A stretch of DNA of 64,000 nt from Blastococcus carthaginiensis. Its GTDB lineage: Bacteria; Actinomycetota; Actinomycetes; Mycobacteriales; Geodermatophilaceae. Both the position numbers and the translations under genes were made by a program. Shown here piece by piece: positions 50,289-58,967 of the stretch; the stretch's first letter is position 1, and each line of letters opens with the position of its first letter. The DNA lies in the NCBI RefSeq assembly GCF_030731085.1, contig NZ_JASNFN010000014.1, positions 1 to 64,000 on the forward strand, read 5' to 3'. Below the pieces are notes generated by a model, which made no database searches, was not told the DNA's origin, and was given only the letters and a program-made list of their open reading frames with translations.

Positions 50289-53116
50289 GCGGCCCCACCC
50301 ATCGCCCGCTTCCGCAACGAGATCGCCAGTTGCTCGAGGTCCATCAGCTTCTTGAACGCCCGCATGTACTCGTCCCCGGACTCCACCGGGTTCATCCGCT
50401 GCAACCGCCCCTTGAGCGCGGCGATCTCCCGCACGGTGGCCATCTCCTCCAGCCGCGCCAGGATCGCGTTCACGTACACCGGGTCGCACTGGCCGGTGAC
50501 CGAGCGCATGGGCTCCACCGCCAGCGCGGTCAGCAGCGCCCGGGCGCTCTCCCGCTCGCAGTGCGCGGCCACCTGGTCCAGCCAGGCGGGCCCGGTCACG
50601 GTCACCCCACCGGCACCGCCCGCCCCGGCCACGGCCGCGGCGACGGCGGCGTAGTCGGGGTCGGTGTAGGCGCCCGGGGGGACGGCGTCGAACGCGGGCC
50701 CCGCGTACTCGGGGGCCTGCAACGCGGCCTTCACCGCCTCCCGCTCGACGGCGACCGCGGCGTCGTCGGGGGTGCGCTTGGGTGCGCGCGGGCGGCCGCG
50801 GGACGGCGCCCCTCCCCCGTCGCCGGTGAGCCGGCGCACCCGGCCCAGCACGTCGGCCTCGTCGGTGTTGCCGATCATCCCGGCGAGCTCCCGGGCGTAG
50901 GCGGGACGGAGCGCGTGGTCCTTGATGCCGGCGACCAGCGGCACCGTCTTCTCCAGCGCGGCGACCCGGCCCTCGACGGTGTCGAGGTCGTAGCCGGCCA
51001 GCGTGGTGCGCAGCACGAAGGCGATCAGCGGGGTCCGCCGGGCCACGAGGTCGCGGACGGCGGCGTCCCCCTGCTCCTGCCGCAGCTCGCACGGGTCGCG
51101 CCCCTCGGACTCGACCGCGACGAAGGTCTGCCCGACGAAGCGCTGGTCCTCGGCGAAGGTCTTCATCGCCGCCGCCTGGCCCGCTGCGTCGCCGTCGAAG
51201 GTGTAGACCACCTCGCCGCGGAACTCGTCCTGGTCCATCAGCAGCCGGCGCAGCACCCCGATGTGCTCCGCGCCGAAGGCGGTGCCGCACGAGGCGACCG
51301 CCGTCGTCACCCCGGCCAGGTGGCAGGCCATGACGTCGGTGTAGCCCTCGACGACGACCGCCTGGTGCCGCCGGGCGATGTCGCGCTTCGCGCGGTCGAT
51401 GCCGTAGAGCACCGAGCTCTTCTTGTAGAGCGGCGTCTCCGGGGTGTTGAGGTACTTGGGGCCCGGGTCGTCGTCCATGAGCTTGCGGGCGCCGAAGCCG
51501 ATGACGTCGCCGGTGATGTCCTTGATCGGCCAGACCAACCGGCGGTGGAACCGGTCGATCAGCGTGCCCCGGGAGCTCTCCTTGGCCAGCCCCGCCGTCA
51601 CCAGCTCGGCCTGGGTGAAGCCCTTCGCGCGCAGGTGGCGGGTGAGCCCGTCCCAGCCGCCGGGCGCGTAGCCGCAGCCGAAGTCCAGCGCGGCCTGCCG
51701 GTCGAAGGCGCGGTCGGCGAGGAACTGGCGGGCGGGCGCGGCCTCGGGGGCGCCCAGCTGCTCGGCGTAGAAGGCGGCCGCGGCGGCGTTGGCCGCGACC
51801 AGGCGCGCCCGCTGGCCCACCGATGCGCGGTCGGGCCCGGCGGTCGGCCGCCCGCCGTCGTCCTCGTACTTCAGCTCGATGTTCGCCCGGCCGGCGAGCA
51901 GCTCGACGGCCTCGGTGAACGGCAGGTGGTCGATCTGCTGGACGAAGGAGATGACGTCGCCGCCTACCCCGCAACCGAAGCAGTTTCCGGTGAGGATGTT
52001 GTCCTCGAGCGTGAATGCATGGGTGCCGGGGACCTCGGCGCAATAAACCTCTTCCGTTCGGTCGGACCATTCGACCGACTGGACGACCCAGTTCTTGCGC
52101 TCGTACTTCTTGTCGTTCCCGAGGAAGCGTTCCCGGTGCTGGTCGAGCAGGAAGAAGGACTCCGGCAGCCCCTTGGTCATGAAGCGCACGTTGTAGATGT
52201 CGCTGGACACCTCGTCGATGCCGACCCGGTTCTGCTTGGCCACGCCGAAGGTGCCGATACCGAGCCGCGTGCAGAGGGTCCGCACGTACTCCAGGTCCTC
52301 GATCCTGGCCGAGTTGAGGATCGCGTCCCCGTCCTCCGCGACGCAGCCGTCGGCGGCAAAGTAGCCGGCCAGCCAGCCCAGGAGGTAGGACGCGTCCTCG
52401 TACAGCGGCGGCCTCTCGTCCTTGAAGTACGCCGGCAAGCCGTAGTACTTCGTGAGTCCTTCGCCCTCCCACGACCGGCAGCCTGCGAAGTAAGCGGCCA
52501 GCTGAGCGTCCTTTGCGCCGAACAGATTGGCGATGGAGCCGGCTCCACCACGCGTGCCGTCGCCGTACACGAGCCCTCGAGCGATGCCGAACGGGGACGG
52601 CTTCGTCGCCGGGTTCAGCACCCGGCTCATGGGGAACGAGTGCGACAGCCGGTCTCCGGGGCGCAGATCCCTGGTGAATTTCTCACGCCGGTTCTGCCGC
52701 AGGGCGCCCGACGGGACGAACCACCGGTGCTCGTCGGTGGCGTGGACCACCTTGGTGCGGCTGTTGCGGGTCAGCGTCAGTTTCATCAAGCGCTGGGTGC
52801 CGTACGACTTGAACGGAGCCTCGACCCAGCCACCGTTGCCGTTGAGCACCCGGACGGTCCGCCCGGCCAGCTCACGGATGGGGACGATGCCGTCCTCGGT
52901 CAGGACGCCGGTCTCCCCCGCCAGGCAGTGGTAGAGCCCGCGGCTCGGCGTGACCTGGAACGACGGCGACTTCTCGTCGTGGAACGGGCAGAGCCCCTTG
53001 AGGCTGCCGCCGCCGGCCCGCTTGAGCTGCAGGTGCTCGCCGACGATCTCGTCGATCTTGCTGCGCTCGCGCACCAGCGCGATGTCCGCGGCGCGGATGC
53101 GCCCCCGGCCGGCCAT
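50285..53116 (-). CDS. dnaG: DNA primase DnaG with an intein
   Basis: A 943-residue precursor; removing the 315-residue intein leaves 628 residues, the normal DnaG length. The N-terminal zinc domain has C43-P-F-H46 and, after the intein, C379-F-G-C382. Then come the RNA-polymerase core (GYAPGGWDGLTRHL, WPIKDITGDVIGFGARKL, GPKYLNTPETPLYKK), the TOPRIM domain (VVVEGYTDVMACHLAGV, VVYTFDGDAAGQAAAMKTF) and a C-terminal helicase-binding domain. It makes RNA primers for replication. ATG 53116 shares its A with the upstream stop (TGATG). Without splicing the zinc site cannot form, so the intein must be active for viability. Confidence 0.95.
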   Translation of the reverse strand: MAGRGRIRAADIALVRERSKIDEIVGEHLQLKRAGGGSLKGLCPFHDEKSPSFQVTPSRGLYHCLAGETGVLTEDGIVPIRELAGRTVRVLNGNGGWVEAPFKSYGTQRLMKLTLTRNSRTKVVHATDEHRWFVPSGALRQNRREKFTRDLRPGDRLSHSFPMSRVLNPATKPSPFGIARGLVYGDGTRGGAGSIANLFGAKDAQLAAYFAGCRSWEGEGLTKYYGLPAYFKDERPPLYEDASYLLGWLAGYFAADGCVAEDGDAILNSARIEDLEYVRTLCTRLGIGTFGVAKQNRVGIDEVSSDIYNVRFMTKGLPESFFLLDQHRERFLGNDKKYERKNWVVQSVEWSDRTEEVYCAEVPGTHAFTLEDNILTGNCFGCGVGGDVISFVQQIDHLPFTEAVELLAGRANIELKYEDDGGRPTAGPDRASVGQRARLVAANAAAAAFYAEQLGAPEAAPARQFLADRAFDRQAALDFGCGYAPGGWDGLTRHLRAKGFTQAELVTAGLAKESSRGTLIDRFHRRLVWPIKDITGDVIGFGARKLMDDDPGPKYLNTPETPLYKKSSVLYGIDRAKRDIARRHQAVVVEGYTDVMACHLAGVTTAVASCGTAFGAEHIGVLRRLLMDQDEFRGEVVYTFDGDAAGQAAAMKTFAEDQRFVGQTFVAVESEGRDPCELRQEQGDAAVRDLVARRTPLIAFVLRTTLAGYDLDTVEGRVAALEKTVPLVAGIKDHALRPAYARELAGMIGNTDEADVLGRVRRLTGDGGGAPSRGRPRAPKRTPDDAAVAVEREAVKAALQAPEYAGPAFDAVPPGAYTDPDYAAVAAAVAGAGGAGGVTVTGPAWLDQVAAHCERESARALLTALAVEPMRSVTGQCDPVYVNAILARLEEMATVREIAALKGRLQRMNPVESGDEYMRAFKKLMDLEQLAISLRKRAMGGAA
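51983..52927 (-). other. Intein with LAGLIDADG endonuclease inside DnaG
   Basis: Residues 64-378 of the precursor. It begins with C1 (CLAGETGVLT, block A). Block B contains HATDEHRW. Two endonuclease motifs follow: FGIARGLVYGDG at intein 113-124 and LLGWLAGYFAADG at 182-194. Block F reads EVYCAEVPGTHAFTLEDN and block G ends ILTGN followed by Cys+1. The penultimate residue is Gly instead of the common His. The insertion point is between YH and CFGC, so Cys+1 is itself the third zinc ligand of the CHC2 motif. Base composition is visibly less G+C-rich than the exteins, in keeping with transfer. Confidence 0.93.
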
Positions 53117-53595
53117 CAGGCCGCCCCCGCCGCTGCCGCGACCCGCCGTCGGATCACGTGCTCCCACCAGAGCAGGAAGACCTGCTGCGCCACCGGCAGC
53201 TCGCCGTCCACGGTGATCGTGGCCCGCGGGGTCCAGCCAGGGCTGGTGCCGCTCTCGGCGACCTGGCGCCCGTGCAGCAGGAACCGGTGGGTGCCCTTCC
53301 AGCGGGACGCCGGCCGGACCTCGACCGTCGCGCCTTCCACGTCGATCTCCCAGGTCCCCTTCCAGGCCGAGGTCTGCCGCGCCCGTAGCCGGGCGGTGCC
53401 CTCGGGGTCACCCGACCTGCGTCCGGTGAGCTCCCGCTTGCGCCGGGCGTACTCCCACGTCGAGCCGTCGACGCTCACCGTCGCGGCCTCGGTCCACGTC
53501 GCGGACCGCATCGTCGCGACGACCTGGTCGTCGCGGAGCACGGGCAGGACGCCCTTCGGCAGCCCGTGCGTGCCGGACTTGCCCAGTTCGAGCAC
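53116..53595 (-). CDS. Conserved hypothetical protein upstream of dnaG
   Basis: A 159-residue beta-rich protein: LRDDQVVATMRSATWTEAATVSVDGSTWEYARRKRELTGR, then ARLRARQTSAWKGTWEIDVEGATVEV and RWKGTHRFLLHGRQVAESG, closing with a hydrophobic AQQVFLLWWEHVIRRR segment. This resembles tubby/LURP-like scramblase-type folds seen as small actinobacterial proteins, but I cannot confirm the family. Its stop overlaps the dnaG ATG by one base, indicating coupled translation. Confidence 0.7.
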   Translation of the reverse strand: MLELGKSGTHGLPKGVLPVLRDDQVVATMRSATWTEAATVSVDGSTWEYARRKRELTGRRSGDPEGTARLRARQTSAWKGTWEIDVEGATVEVRPASRWKGTHRFLLHGRQVAESGTSPGWTPRATITVDGELPVAQQVFLLWWEHVIRRRVAAAAGAA

Positions 53596-53607
53596 CGCGT
53601 CCCTCCC

Positions 53608-54231
53608 TCAGCCGATGCCGGGTGCGCCGGCGACGCTCTCACCGGTCACGCGGTAGAGCAGGTAGGCAGCAGTCTCCCGCAGGATGTAGCGGAACTGGGT
53701 GGCGCGGGTCTGCACGGCCGGGCCCTGGCGGGTCGGGGAGCTCTCCGCCTCCATCCCGGCGTCCTCGGCCATGCGCTCGGCGCGCATCGCGTGCCAGGGG
53801 TCGGTGACCAGGACGGCCCGCTCCCAGCCGCGCTCGTCGAACGCCGCACCGACCACGCGCATGCTCTGCAGGGTGTCCACGCCCTCGGGCACCGCGAGGA
53901 GCGCCTCGGCGGGCACCCCGGCGGCGGCGAGGTAGTCGCGGCCGGCCTCGGCCTCGGTGAACTGGTCGCCGGCGGCCTTGCCGCCCACGGTCACGATCAC
54001 CGGGGCGACGCCCTGCTCGTACAAGGCCAGCGCGTGCTCGAGCCGCGCCTCGAAGATCGACGACGGCACGCCGTTGTACTGGGCCGACCCGAGGACCACG
54101 ATCGCGTCGGACTGCGGCCGGGCGTCCTGCCGCGCCGTCCACCAGATGGCGAGCGCCGTGGAGGCGACGAACAGCACGGCGGCCAGGACACCGGCCCCGG
54201 CCACCCGCGCCAGCAGACTCCGCACACCCAC
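53608..54231 (-). CDS. YdcF/SanA-like DUF218 membrane protein
   Basis: A 207-residue protein with one N-terminal membrane helix (residues about 8-30) and an extracytoplasmic DUF218 domain: DAIVVLGSAQYNGVPSSIFEARLEHALALY, VIVTVGGKAAGDQFTEAEAGRDYL and VLVTDPWHAMRAERMAEDAG. YdcF/SanA proteins bind nucleotide-sugar-like ligands and influence envelope integrity. GTG start. It lies 12 nt upstream of the next leftward gene, so it probably shares the dnaG transcript. Confidence 0.85.
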   Translation of the reverse strand: MGVRSLLARVAGAGVLAAVLFVASTALAIWWTARQDARPQSDAIVVLGSAQYNGVPSSIFEARLEHALALYEQGVAPVIVTVGGKAAGDQFTEAEAGRDYLAAAGVPAEALLAVPEGVDTLQSMRVVGAAFDERGWERAVLVTDPWHAMRAERMAEDAGMEAESSPTRQGPAVQTRATQFRYILRETAAYLLYRVTGESVAGAPGIG

Positions 54232-54297
54232 GCGTCATGGGTACCACGCGGGGCCGACGTCCTGCGCCCTCCCGGGACGGTGCGCCGCACCACCCCC

Positions 54298-56997
54298 TCA
54301 GGAGCCAGCGCGCTCCGCGCCGAGAGCGGCCCGTCCGGCCTCCAGCCGCGCCACCGGCACCCGGAACGGGGAGCAGGAGACGTAGTCCAGGCCGACCTCG
54401 TGGAAGAAGTGCACCGAGTCGGGGTCGCCGCCGTGCTCGCCGCAGACGCCGAGCTTGAGGTCCGGTCGCGCCGCCCGGCCGCTCTCCGCGCCGATCCGCA
54501 CCAGCCGGCCGACGCCGTCGCGGTCCAGCGACTCGAACGGCGAGATGCCGAAGATGCCCTTGTCCAGGTACTGGTGGAAGAACGCGGCCTCGACGTCGTC
54601 GCGGGAGAAGCCCCACGTCATCTGGGTGAGGTCGTTGGTGCCGAAGCTGAAGAACTCGGCGTGCTCGGCGATCTCGCCGGCGGTCAGCGCGGCGCGGGGC
54701 ACCTCGATCATGGTGCCGATCAGCGGGCGCACGTCGATGCCGCACTCCTCGCAGACCTCGGCGAGCACGCGCTCGGCCTCCTCGCGGATGGCTTCCAGCT
54801 CCTGCACCGCCCCCACCAGCGGGATCATGATCTCCGGGCGCGGGTCGCCGCCGGCCCGCTTCCGCTCGCAGGCGGCCTCGGCGATGGCGCGCACCTGCAT
54901 GGCGAACAGCCCCGGGACGACCAGGCCCAGCCGCACCCCGCGCAGCCCCAGCATCGGGTTGGACTCGTGCATGCCGCGGACGGCGGCCAGCAGCCGCAGG
55001 TTGCCCTCGTCGGGCTCGCCGCGCTCCTCGGCCACCGCCACGCGCACCGACAGCTCGGTCAGGTCGGGGAGGAACTCGTGCAGCGGCGGGTCCAGCAGCC
55101 GGACGGTGACCGGCAGCCCGTCCATCGCCTCGAAGATCTCCAGGAAGTCCTGCTTCTGCAGCGGCTCCAGCGCGTCCAGCGCGGCCTGCCGCTCGTCGTC
55201 CCCGTCGGCCAGGATCAGCTTCTCCACCAGCTGCCGGCGGTCGCCGAGGAACATGTGCTCGGTGCGGCACAGCCCGATGCCGCGGGCGCCGAAACGGCGG
55301 GCGCGGGCGGAGTCCGCCGGGGTGTCGGCGTTGGTGCGCACGTCCAGCCGCCGCACCTGGTCGGCGTGGGTGAGGATCCGGTGCACGCTGCGCACCAGGT
55401 CGTCGGCGTCCCCGGACTCCGGGTCGAGCTCGCCCTCGAAGTAGCGGACCACCGATGAGGGCTCGACCGGTACCTCGCCGAGCCAGACCTTGCCGGTGGA
55501 GCCGTCGATGGAGACGACGTCGCCCTCCTCCACGACCGTGCCGTCGGGGGCGGTGAACCGCTTCGCCTTCGTGTCGACCTGCAGCTCCTCGGCGCCGCAC
55601 ACGCAGGTCTTCCCCATGCCGCGGGCGACGACGGCGGCGTGCGAGGTCTTGCCGCCGCGGCTGGTCAGCACGCCCTCGGCGGCGATCATCCCGGAGAGGT
55701 CGTCGGGGTTGGTCTCCCGGCGCACCAGCACGACCTTCTCCCCGCGGTCGGCCCACCGCACCGCCTCCTCCGAGGAGAAGACGGCCTTGCCCACGGCGGC
55801 ACCGGGTGAGGCATTCATCCCCTGGGTCAGCTGCTGGGCGTCGCCACCGGAGACGAACCGCGGGAACATCAGCTGGGCGAGCTGGTCGCCGGTGACCCGG
55901 CGGACCGCCTCGTCCATGTCGATGAGGCCCTCGTCGACGAGCTGGGTGGCGATGCGGAACGCCGCGCCCGCGGTGCGCTTGCCGACCCGGGTCTGCAGCA
56001 TCCAGAGCTTGTTGCGCTCGACGGTGAACTCGATGTCGCACAGGTCGCGGTAGTGGGACTCGAGCCGGCTCATGATGCCCATCAGCTCGTCGTAGGCGCC
56101 CTTGTCGATCGACTCGAGATCGGGCAGCGGCACGGTGTTGCGAATGCCGGCGACGACGTCCTCGCCCTGGGCGTTCTGCAGGTAGTCGCCGTACACGCCC
56201 TGCTCGCCACTGCCCGGGTCGCGGGTGAACGCCACCCCGGTGCCGGAGTCCATGCCGAGGTTGCCGAACACCATGGCGACGACGTTGACCGCGGTGCCGG
56301 CATCGCCGGGGATGCGCTCCCGGCGGCGGTAGAGGATGGCCCGCTCGGAGTTCCACGAGTCGAAGACGGCGTTGATCGCCAGGTCCATCTGCTCGCGCGG
56401 GTCCTGCGGGAAGTCGCGGCCGGTGTGCTCCCGGACGATCGCCCTGAACCGGTCGACGACGTCGCGCAGGTGGTCGGCGTCGAGGTCGAGGTCGGACTCG
56501 GTGCCCTGCTCCTCCTTGACCGCGTCGAGGGCGTCGTCGAAGAGCTCGCCGTCGATGCCCTGCACGGTCTTGCCGAACATCTGGATGAGCCGGCGGTAGG
56601 AGTCCCAGGCGAAGCGCTCGCTGCCGGACTGCCCTGCCAGACCCTGCACGGAGTCGTCGTTGAGGCCGACGTTGAGGACGGTCTCCATCATCCCGGGCAT
56701 GCTCGCCGCCGCCCCGGAGCGGACCGACACCAGCAGCGGGTCGGCCGGGTCGCCCAGGGTCTTGCCCATCGCCTTCTCCAGCGCCGTCAGGTGCTCGCTG
56801 ACCTGGTCGCCGAGCTCGGGCGGGGTGCCGCCGTGCTCCAGGTAGTGGCGGCAGGCGTCGGTGGTGATGGTGAAGCCGGGCGGCACGGGCAGACCCAGGT
56901 TGGTCATCTCGGCGAGGTTGGCGCCCTTGCCGCCGAGCAGGTCCTTCTGGTCCTTGCTGCCCTCGCTGAAGTCGTAGACCCACGTCACGCCTGCCAC
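54298..56997 (-). CDS. ppdK: Pyruvate, phosphate dikinase
   Basis: An 899-residue PPDK interconverting pyruvate, ATP and phosphate with PEP, AMP and pyrophosphate. The N-terminal ATP-grasp domain starts VYDFSEG and GGKGANLAEMTNLGLPVPPGFTITT. The central swivelling domain has the phospho-His in GGKTSHAAVVARGMGKTCVCG. The C-terminal TIM barrel contains RTEHMF, MIPLVG, GTMIEVPRAAL, FFSFGTNDLTQMT and the catalytic Cys in KLGVCGEHGGDP. GTG 56997 has GGAGGT 6 nt upstream; GTG 56988 is an alternative. It supports gluconeogenesis, for example on acids such as propionate or aromatics. Confidence 0.96.
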   Translation of the reverse strand: MAGVTWVYDFSEGSKDQKDLLGGKGANLAEMTNLGLPVPPGFTITTDACRHYLEHGGTPPELGDQVSEHLTALEKAMGKTLGDPADPLLVSVRSGAAASMPGMMETVLNVGLNDDSVQGLAGQSGSERFAWDSYRRLIQMFGKTVQGIDGELFDDALDAVKEEQGTESDLDLDADHLRDVVDRFRAIVREHTGRDFPQDPREQMDLAINAVFDSWNSERAILYRRRERIPGDAGTAVNVVAMVFGNLGMDSGTGVAFTRDPGSGEQGVYGDYLQNAQGEDVVAGIRNTVPLPDLESIDKGAYDELMGIMSRLESHYRDLCDIEFTVERNKLWMLQTRVGKRTAGAAFRIATQLVDEGLIDMDEAVRRVTGDQLAQLMFPRFVSGGDAQQLTQGMNASPGAAVGKAVFSSEEAVRWADRGEKVVLVRRETNPDDLSGMIAAEGVLTSRGGKTSHAAVVARGMGKTCVCGAEELQVDTKAKRFTAPDGTVVEEGDVVSIDGSTGKVWLGEVPVEPSSVVRYFEGELDPESGDADDLVRSVHRILTHADQVRRLDVRTNADTPADSARARRFGARGIGLCRTEHMFLGDRRQLVEKLILADGDDERQAALDALEPLQKQDFLEIFEAMDGLPVTVRLLDPPLHEFLPDLTELSVRVAVAEERGEPDEGNLRLLAAVRGMHESNPMLGLRGVRLGLVVPGLFAMQVRAIAEAACERKRAGGDPRPEIMIPLVGAVQELEAIREEAERVLAEVCEECGIDVRPLIGTMIEVPRAALTAGEIAEHAEFFSFGTNDLTQMTWGFSRDDVEAAFFHQYLDKGIFGISPFESLDRDGVGRLVRIGAESGRAARPDLKLGVCGEHGGDPDSVHFFHEVGLDYVSCSPFRVPVARLEAGRAALGAERAGS

Positions 56998-57153
56998 CCG
57001 CGCACCTCCGCGTCCGCCCGTCCCCGGGGCCCGATCACCTGAGACAACAATGCCGTGCGGAGCAGACGTCCTAAACGTCCACCCGGGCGGCGTCCGTCGA
57101 TCGTGGCGCACGGGACGTGTCGGCGCGAGCCCTCTCCGGCGTGGCGCCGGCGG

Positions 57154-57594
57154 TCAGCTGATCCCGCAGATGCGCGGGCCGTCCTCGTTGACCACGGCCA
57201 GCTGCACCGATCCGCCGCCCTCCCAGCGGACCGTCACCTGCTGCACCCGGGCGCCCTCGCGGGCGTCGTCCTGCACCTCGGCGACCTCGGCCGCGCCCGG
57301 GCGCAGGTACTCGTCCTCCATGCCGGTCGCGTTCAGGCGCGCCTGCTCCTCCTCGCAGAGCAGCCCGTACGCCGTCTCGGTGTCGCCGTCGGCGAGCGCC
57401 GCCAGGAACACCCCGGTGACCTCTTCGGCCTGGTCGGCGGGGGCGCCGCGCACCAGGTACAGGACGCCGACCATGGCGAACGCCAGCACGACGGTGCCCA
57501 CGAGCAGCCCGATCAGCCAGCCCTGGCGGTTGCGCGGCGCGCCGGTGTGCAGCGGCGCCGGGGCGTCGTCGTAGAGGAAGGGGCCCTGCGTCAT
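57154..57594 (-). CDS. Single-pass membrane protein with extracellular domain
   Basis: A 146-residue protein: a Pro-rich cytoplasmic N-terminus, one helix (WLIGLLVGTVVLAFAMVGVLYLV, about 26-48), then an extracytoplasmic domain with AEEVTGVFLAALADGDTETAYGLLCEEEQARL, the start typical of DUF4878/NTF2-like lumazine-type modules, and a Cys pair (LLCEE, RICGIS) that could form a disulfide. ATG overlaps the dusB stop. Function unknown. Confidence 0.75.
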   Translation of the reverse strand: MTQGPFLYDDAPAPLHTGAPRNRQGWLIGLLVGTVVLAFAMVGVLYLVRGAPADQAEEVTGVFLAALADGDTETAYGLLCEEEQARLNATGMEDEYLRPGAAEVAEVQDDAREGARVQQVTVRWEGGGSVQLAVVNEDGPRICGIS

Positions 57595-58751
57595 CCGCCG
57601 CTCGTCTCCAGTTCAGCGCCCGCCGGGGGACGGGGGTCGTCGCGGTCGTCGAGCCAGCCCTCGGGCAGGGCGACGGGGCGCGGGGTGCTGGTGCGCCCGC
57701 GCGGCGCGCCGAGCACGGCGGTCGGATAGGGCTGGTCGGGGATGCCGGCCAGCAGCTCGGCCAGCTCGTCGAGGCCGCTCACCATCGCCAGCGCGCGCCG
57801 GGTGTCCGACCCCACCGAGAAGCCCTTGAGGTACCAGGCGACGTGCTTGCGGAAGTCGGTGCAGCCGTGCAGCTCACCGTGCTCCGCCGACAGCAGCTCG
57901 GCGTGCCGGTGCATGATCGCCGCCACCTCGCGGAGGGTGGGCAGGGCGCGCTCGCTGCGGCCGGCGAACGCCGCGGCGAGGTCACCGAACAGCCACGGCC
58001 GGCCCAGGCACCCCCGGCCGATGACGACGCCGGCGCACCCGGTCGCTTCGACCATGCGCAGCGCGTCGTCGGCCTCCCAGATGTCGCCGTTGCCGAGCAC
58101 CGGGATGTCGACGGCCTCGACGAGCCGCGCGATCGGCGCCCAGTCGGCGGTTCCGCTGTAGAGCTGGTCGGCGGTGCGCCCGTGCAGCGTGATCGCGGCG
58201 GCGCCCTCGTCCTGCGCGATGCGGCCGGCATCGAGGTAGGTGACGTGGTCGGCGTCGATCCCGATGCGGGTCTTGATGGTGACCGGCACGTCCTTGGCCC
58301 CGCGCACCGCCTCGCGGACGATGTTCCGCAGCAGGACGCGGTGCCACGGCAACGCCGAACCGCCGCCCTTGCGGGTCACCTTGGGCACCGGGCAGCCGAA
58401 GTTGAGGTCGATGTGGGCCGGGCGGGTGCCCGCGACCCCCTCGTCGACGAGCATCTCGACCGCGCGGCCCACGGTGGCCGGGTCGACGCCGTAGAGCTGG
58501 ACGGAGAAGGCGTCCTTCTCGTCGGCGGTCGCGCGGATCATCCGCAGCGTCTTCTCGTTGCGCTCGACGAGCGCCCGCGTGGTGATCATCTCGCAGACGT
58601 AGAGGCCGGCGCCGAACTCGCGGCAGAGCGTGCGGAACGCTGGGTTGGTGATGCCCGCCATCGGCGCGAGCACGACGGCGGGGTCGACGGTCAGCGCCCC
58701 GAGCCGCAGCGGCGGGAGCGCCGTCGTCGTCGGCTCGAGCGTGGCGGTCAT
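57591..58751 (-). CDS. dusB: tRNA-dihydrouridine synthase
   Basis: A 386-residue FMN TIM-barrel enzyme reducing uridines in the tRNA D-loop. Motifs are VVLAPMAGITNPAFR (FMN), VQLYGVDPATV, IDLNFGCPVPKVTRKGGGSAL with the catalytic Cys in FGCP, VTIKTRIGID, ITLHGRTADQLYSG and PVLGNGDIWEADDAL. The C-terminal helical domain binds tRNA. ATG 58751 lies 7 nt behind a TACTCT hexamer. Its stop is shared with the next gene start (ATGA). Confidence 0.93.
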   Translation of the reverse strand: MTATLEPTTTALPPLRLGALTVDPAVVLAPMAGITNPAFRTLCREFGAGLYVCEMITTRALVERNEKTLRMIRATADEKDAFSVQLYGVDPATVGRAVEMLVDEGVAGTRPAHIDLNFGCPVPKVTRKGGGSALPWHRVLLRNIVREAVRGAKDVPVTIKTRIGIDADHVTYLDAGRIAQDEGAAAITLHGRTADQLYSGTADWAPIARLVEAVDIPVLGNGDIWEADDALRMVEATGCAGVVIGRGCLGRPWLFGDLAAAFAGRSERALPTLREVAAIMHRHAELLSAEHGELHGCTDFRKHVAWYLKGFSVGSDTRRALAMVSGLDELAELLAGIPDQPYPTAVLGAPRGRTSTPRPVALPEGWLDDRDDPRPPAGAELETSGG

Positions 58752-58758
58752 GCCACCC

Positions 58759-58764
58759 AGAGTA
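58759..58764 (-). promoter_or_regulatory. -10 hexamer of dusB
   Basis: TACTCT on the minus strand, 7 nt before the ATG, with no ribosome site in between; leaderless-type promoter. A small GGTGGC/GCCACC dyad at 58765-58783 lies directly upstream. Confidence 0.45.
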
Positions 58765-58967
58765 GGTGGCGACCGGTGCCACCCCTCCCGCCCCGCCGGA
58801 GGAGCCGCCGCCCGGGTTGACCCGCCGGATCGTCGGTCGAGCCGCGCCACGGCCCGGTTCGACGGTCGGCGGTGCGGCTCGACCCGCGCTGCGTCCCCAG
58901 CCCAGCACTCGTCCACAGATCGAGCGACGCGCAACTCCGAGGCAGGCAGCGGCCCGACGGTCGTCCC

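Noticed and set aside
52000..52900. Assembly chimera or unrelated insertion in dnaG
   Set aside because: The frame is continuous on both sides, with intein blocks A, B, F and G and LAGLIDADG motifs exactly at the junctions.
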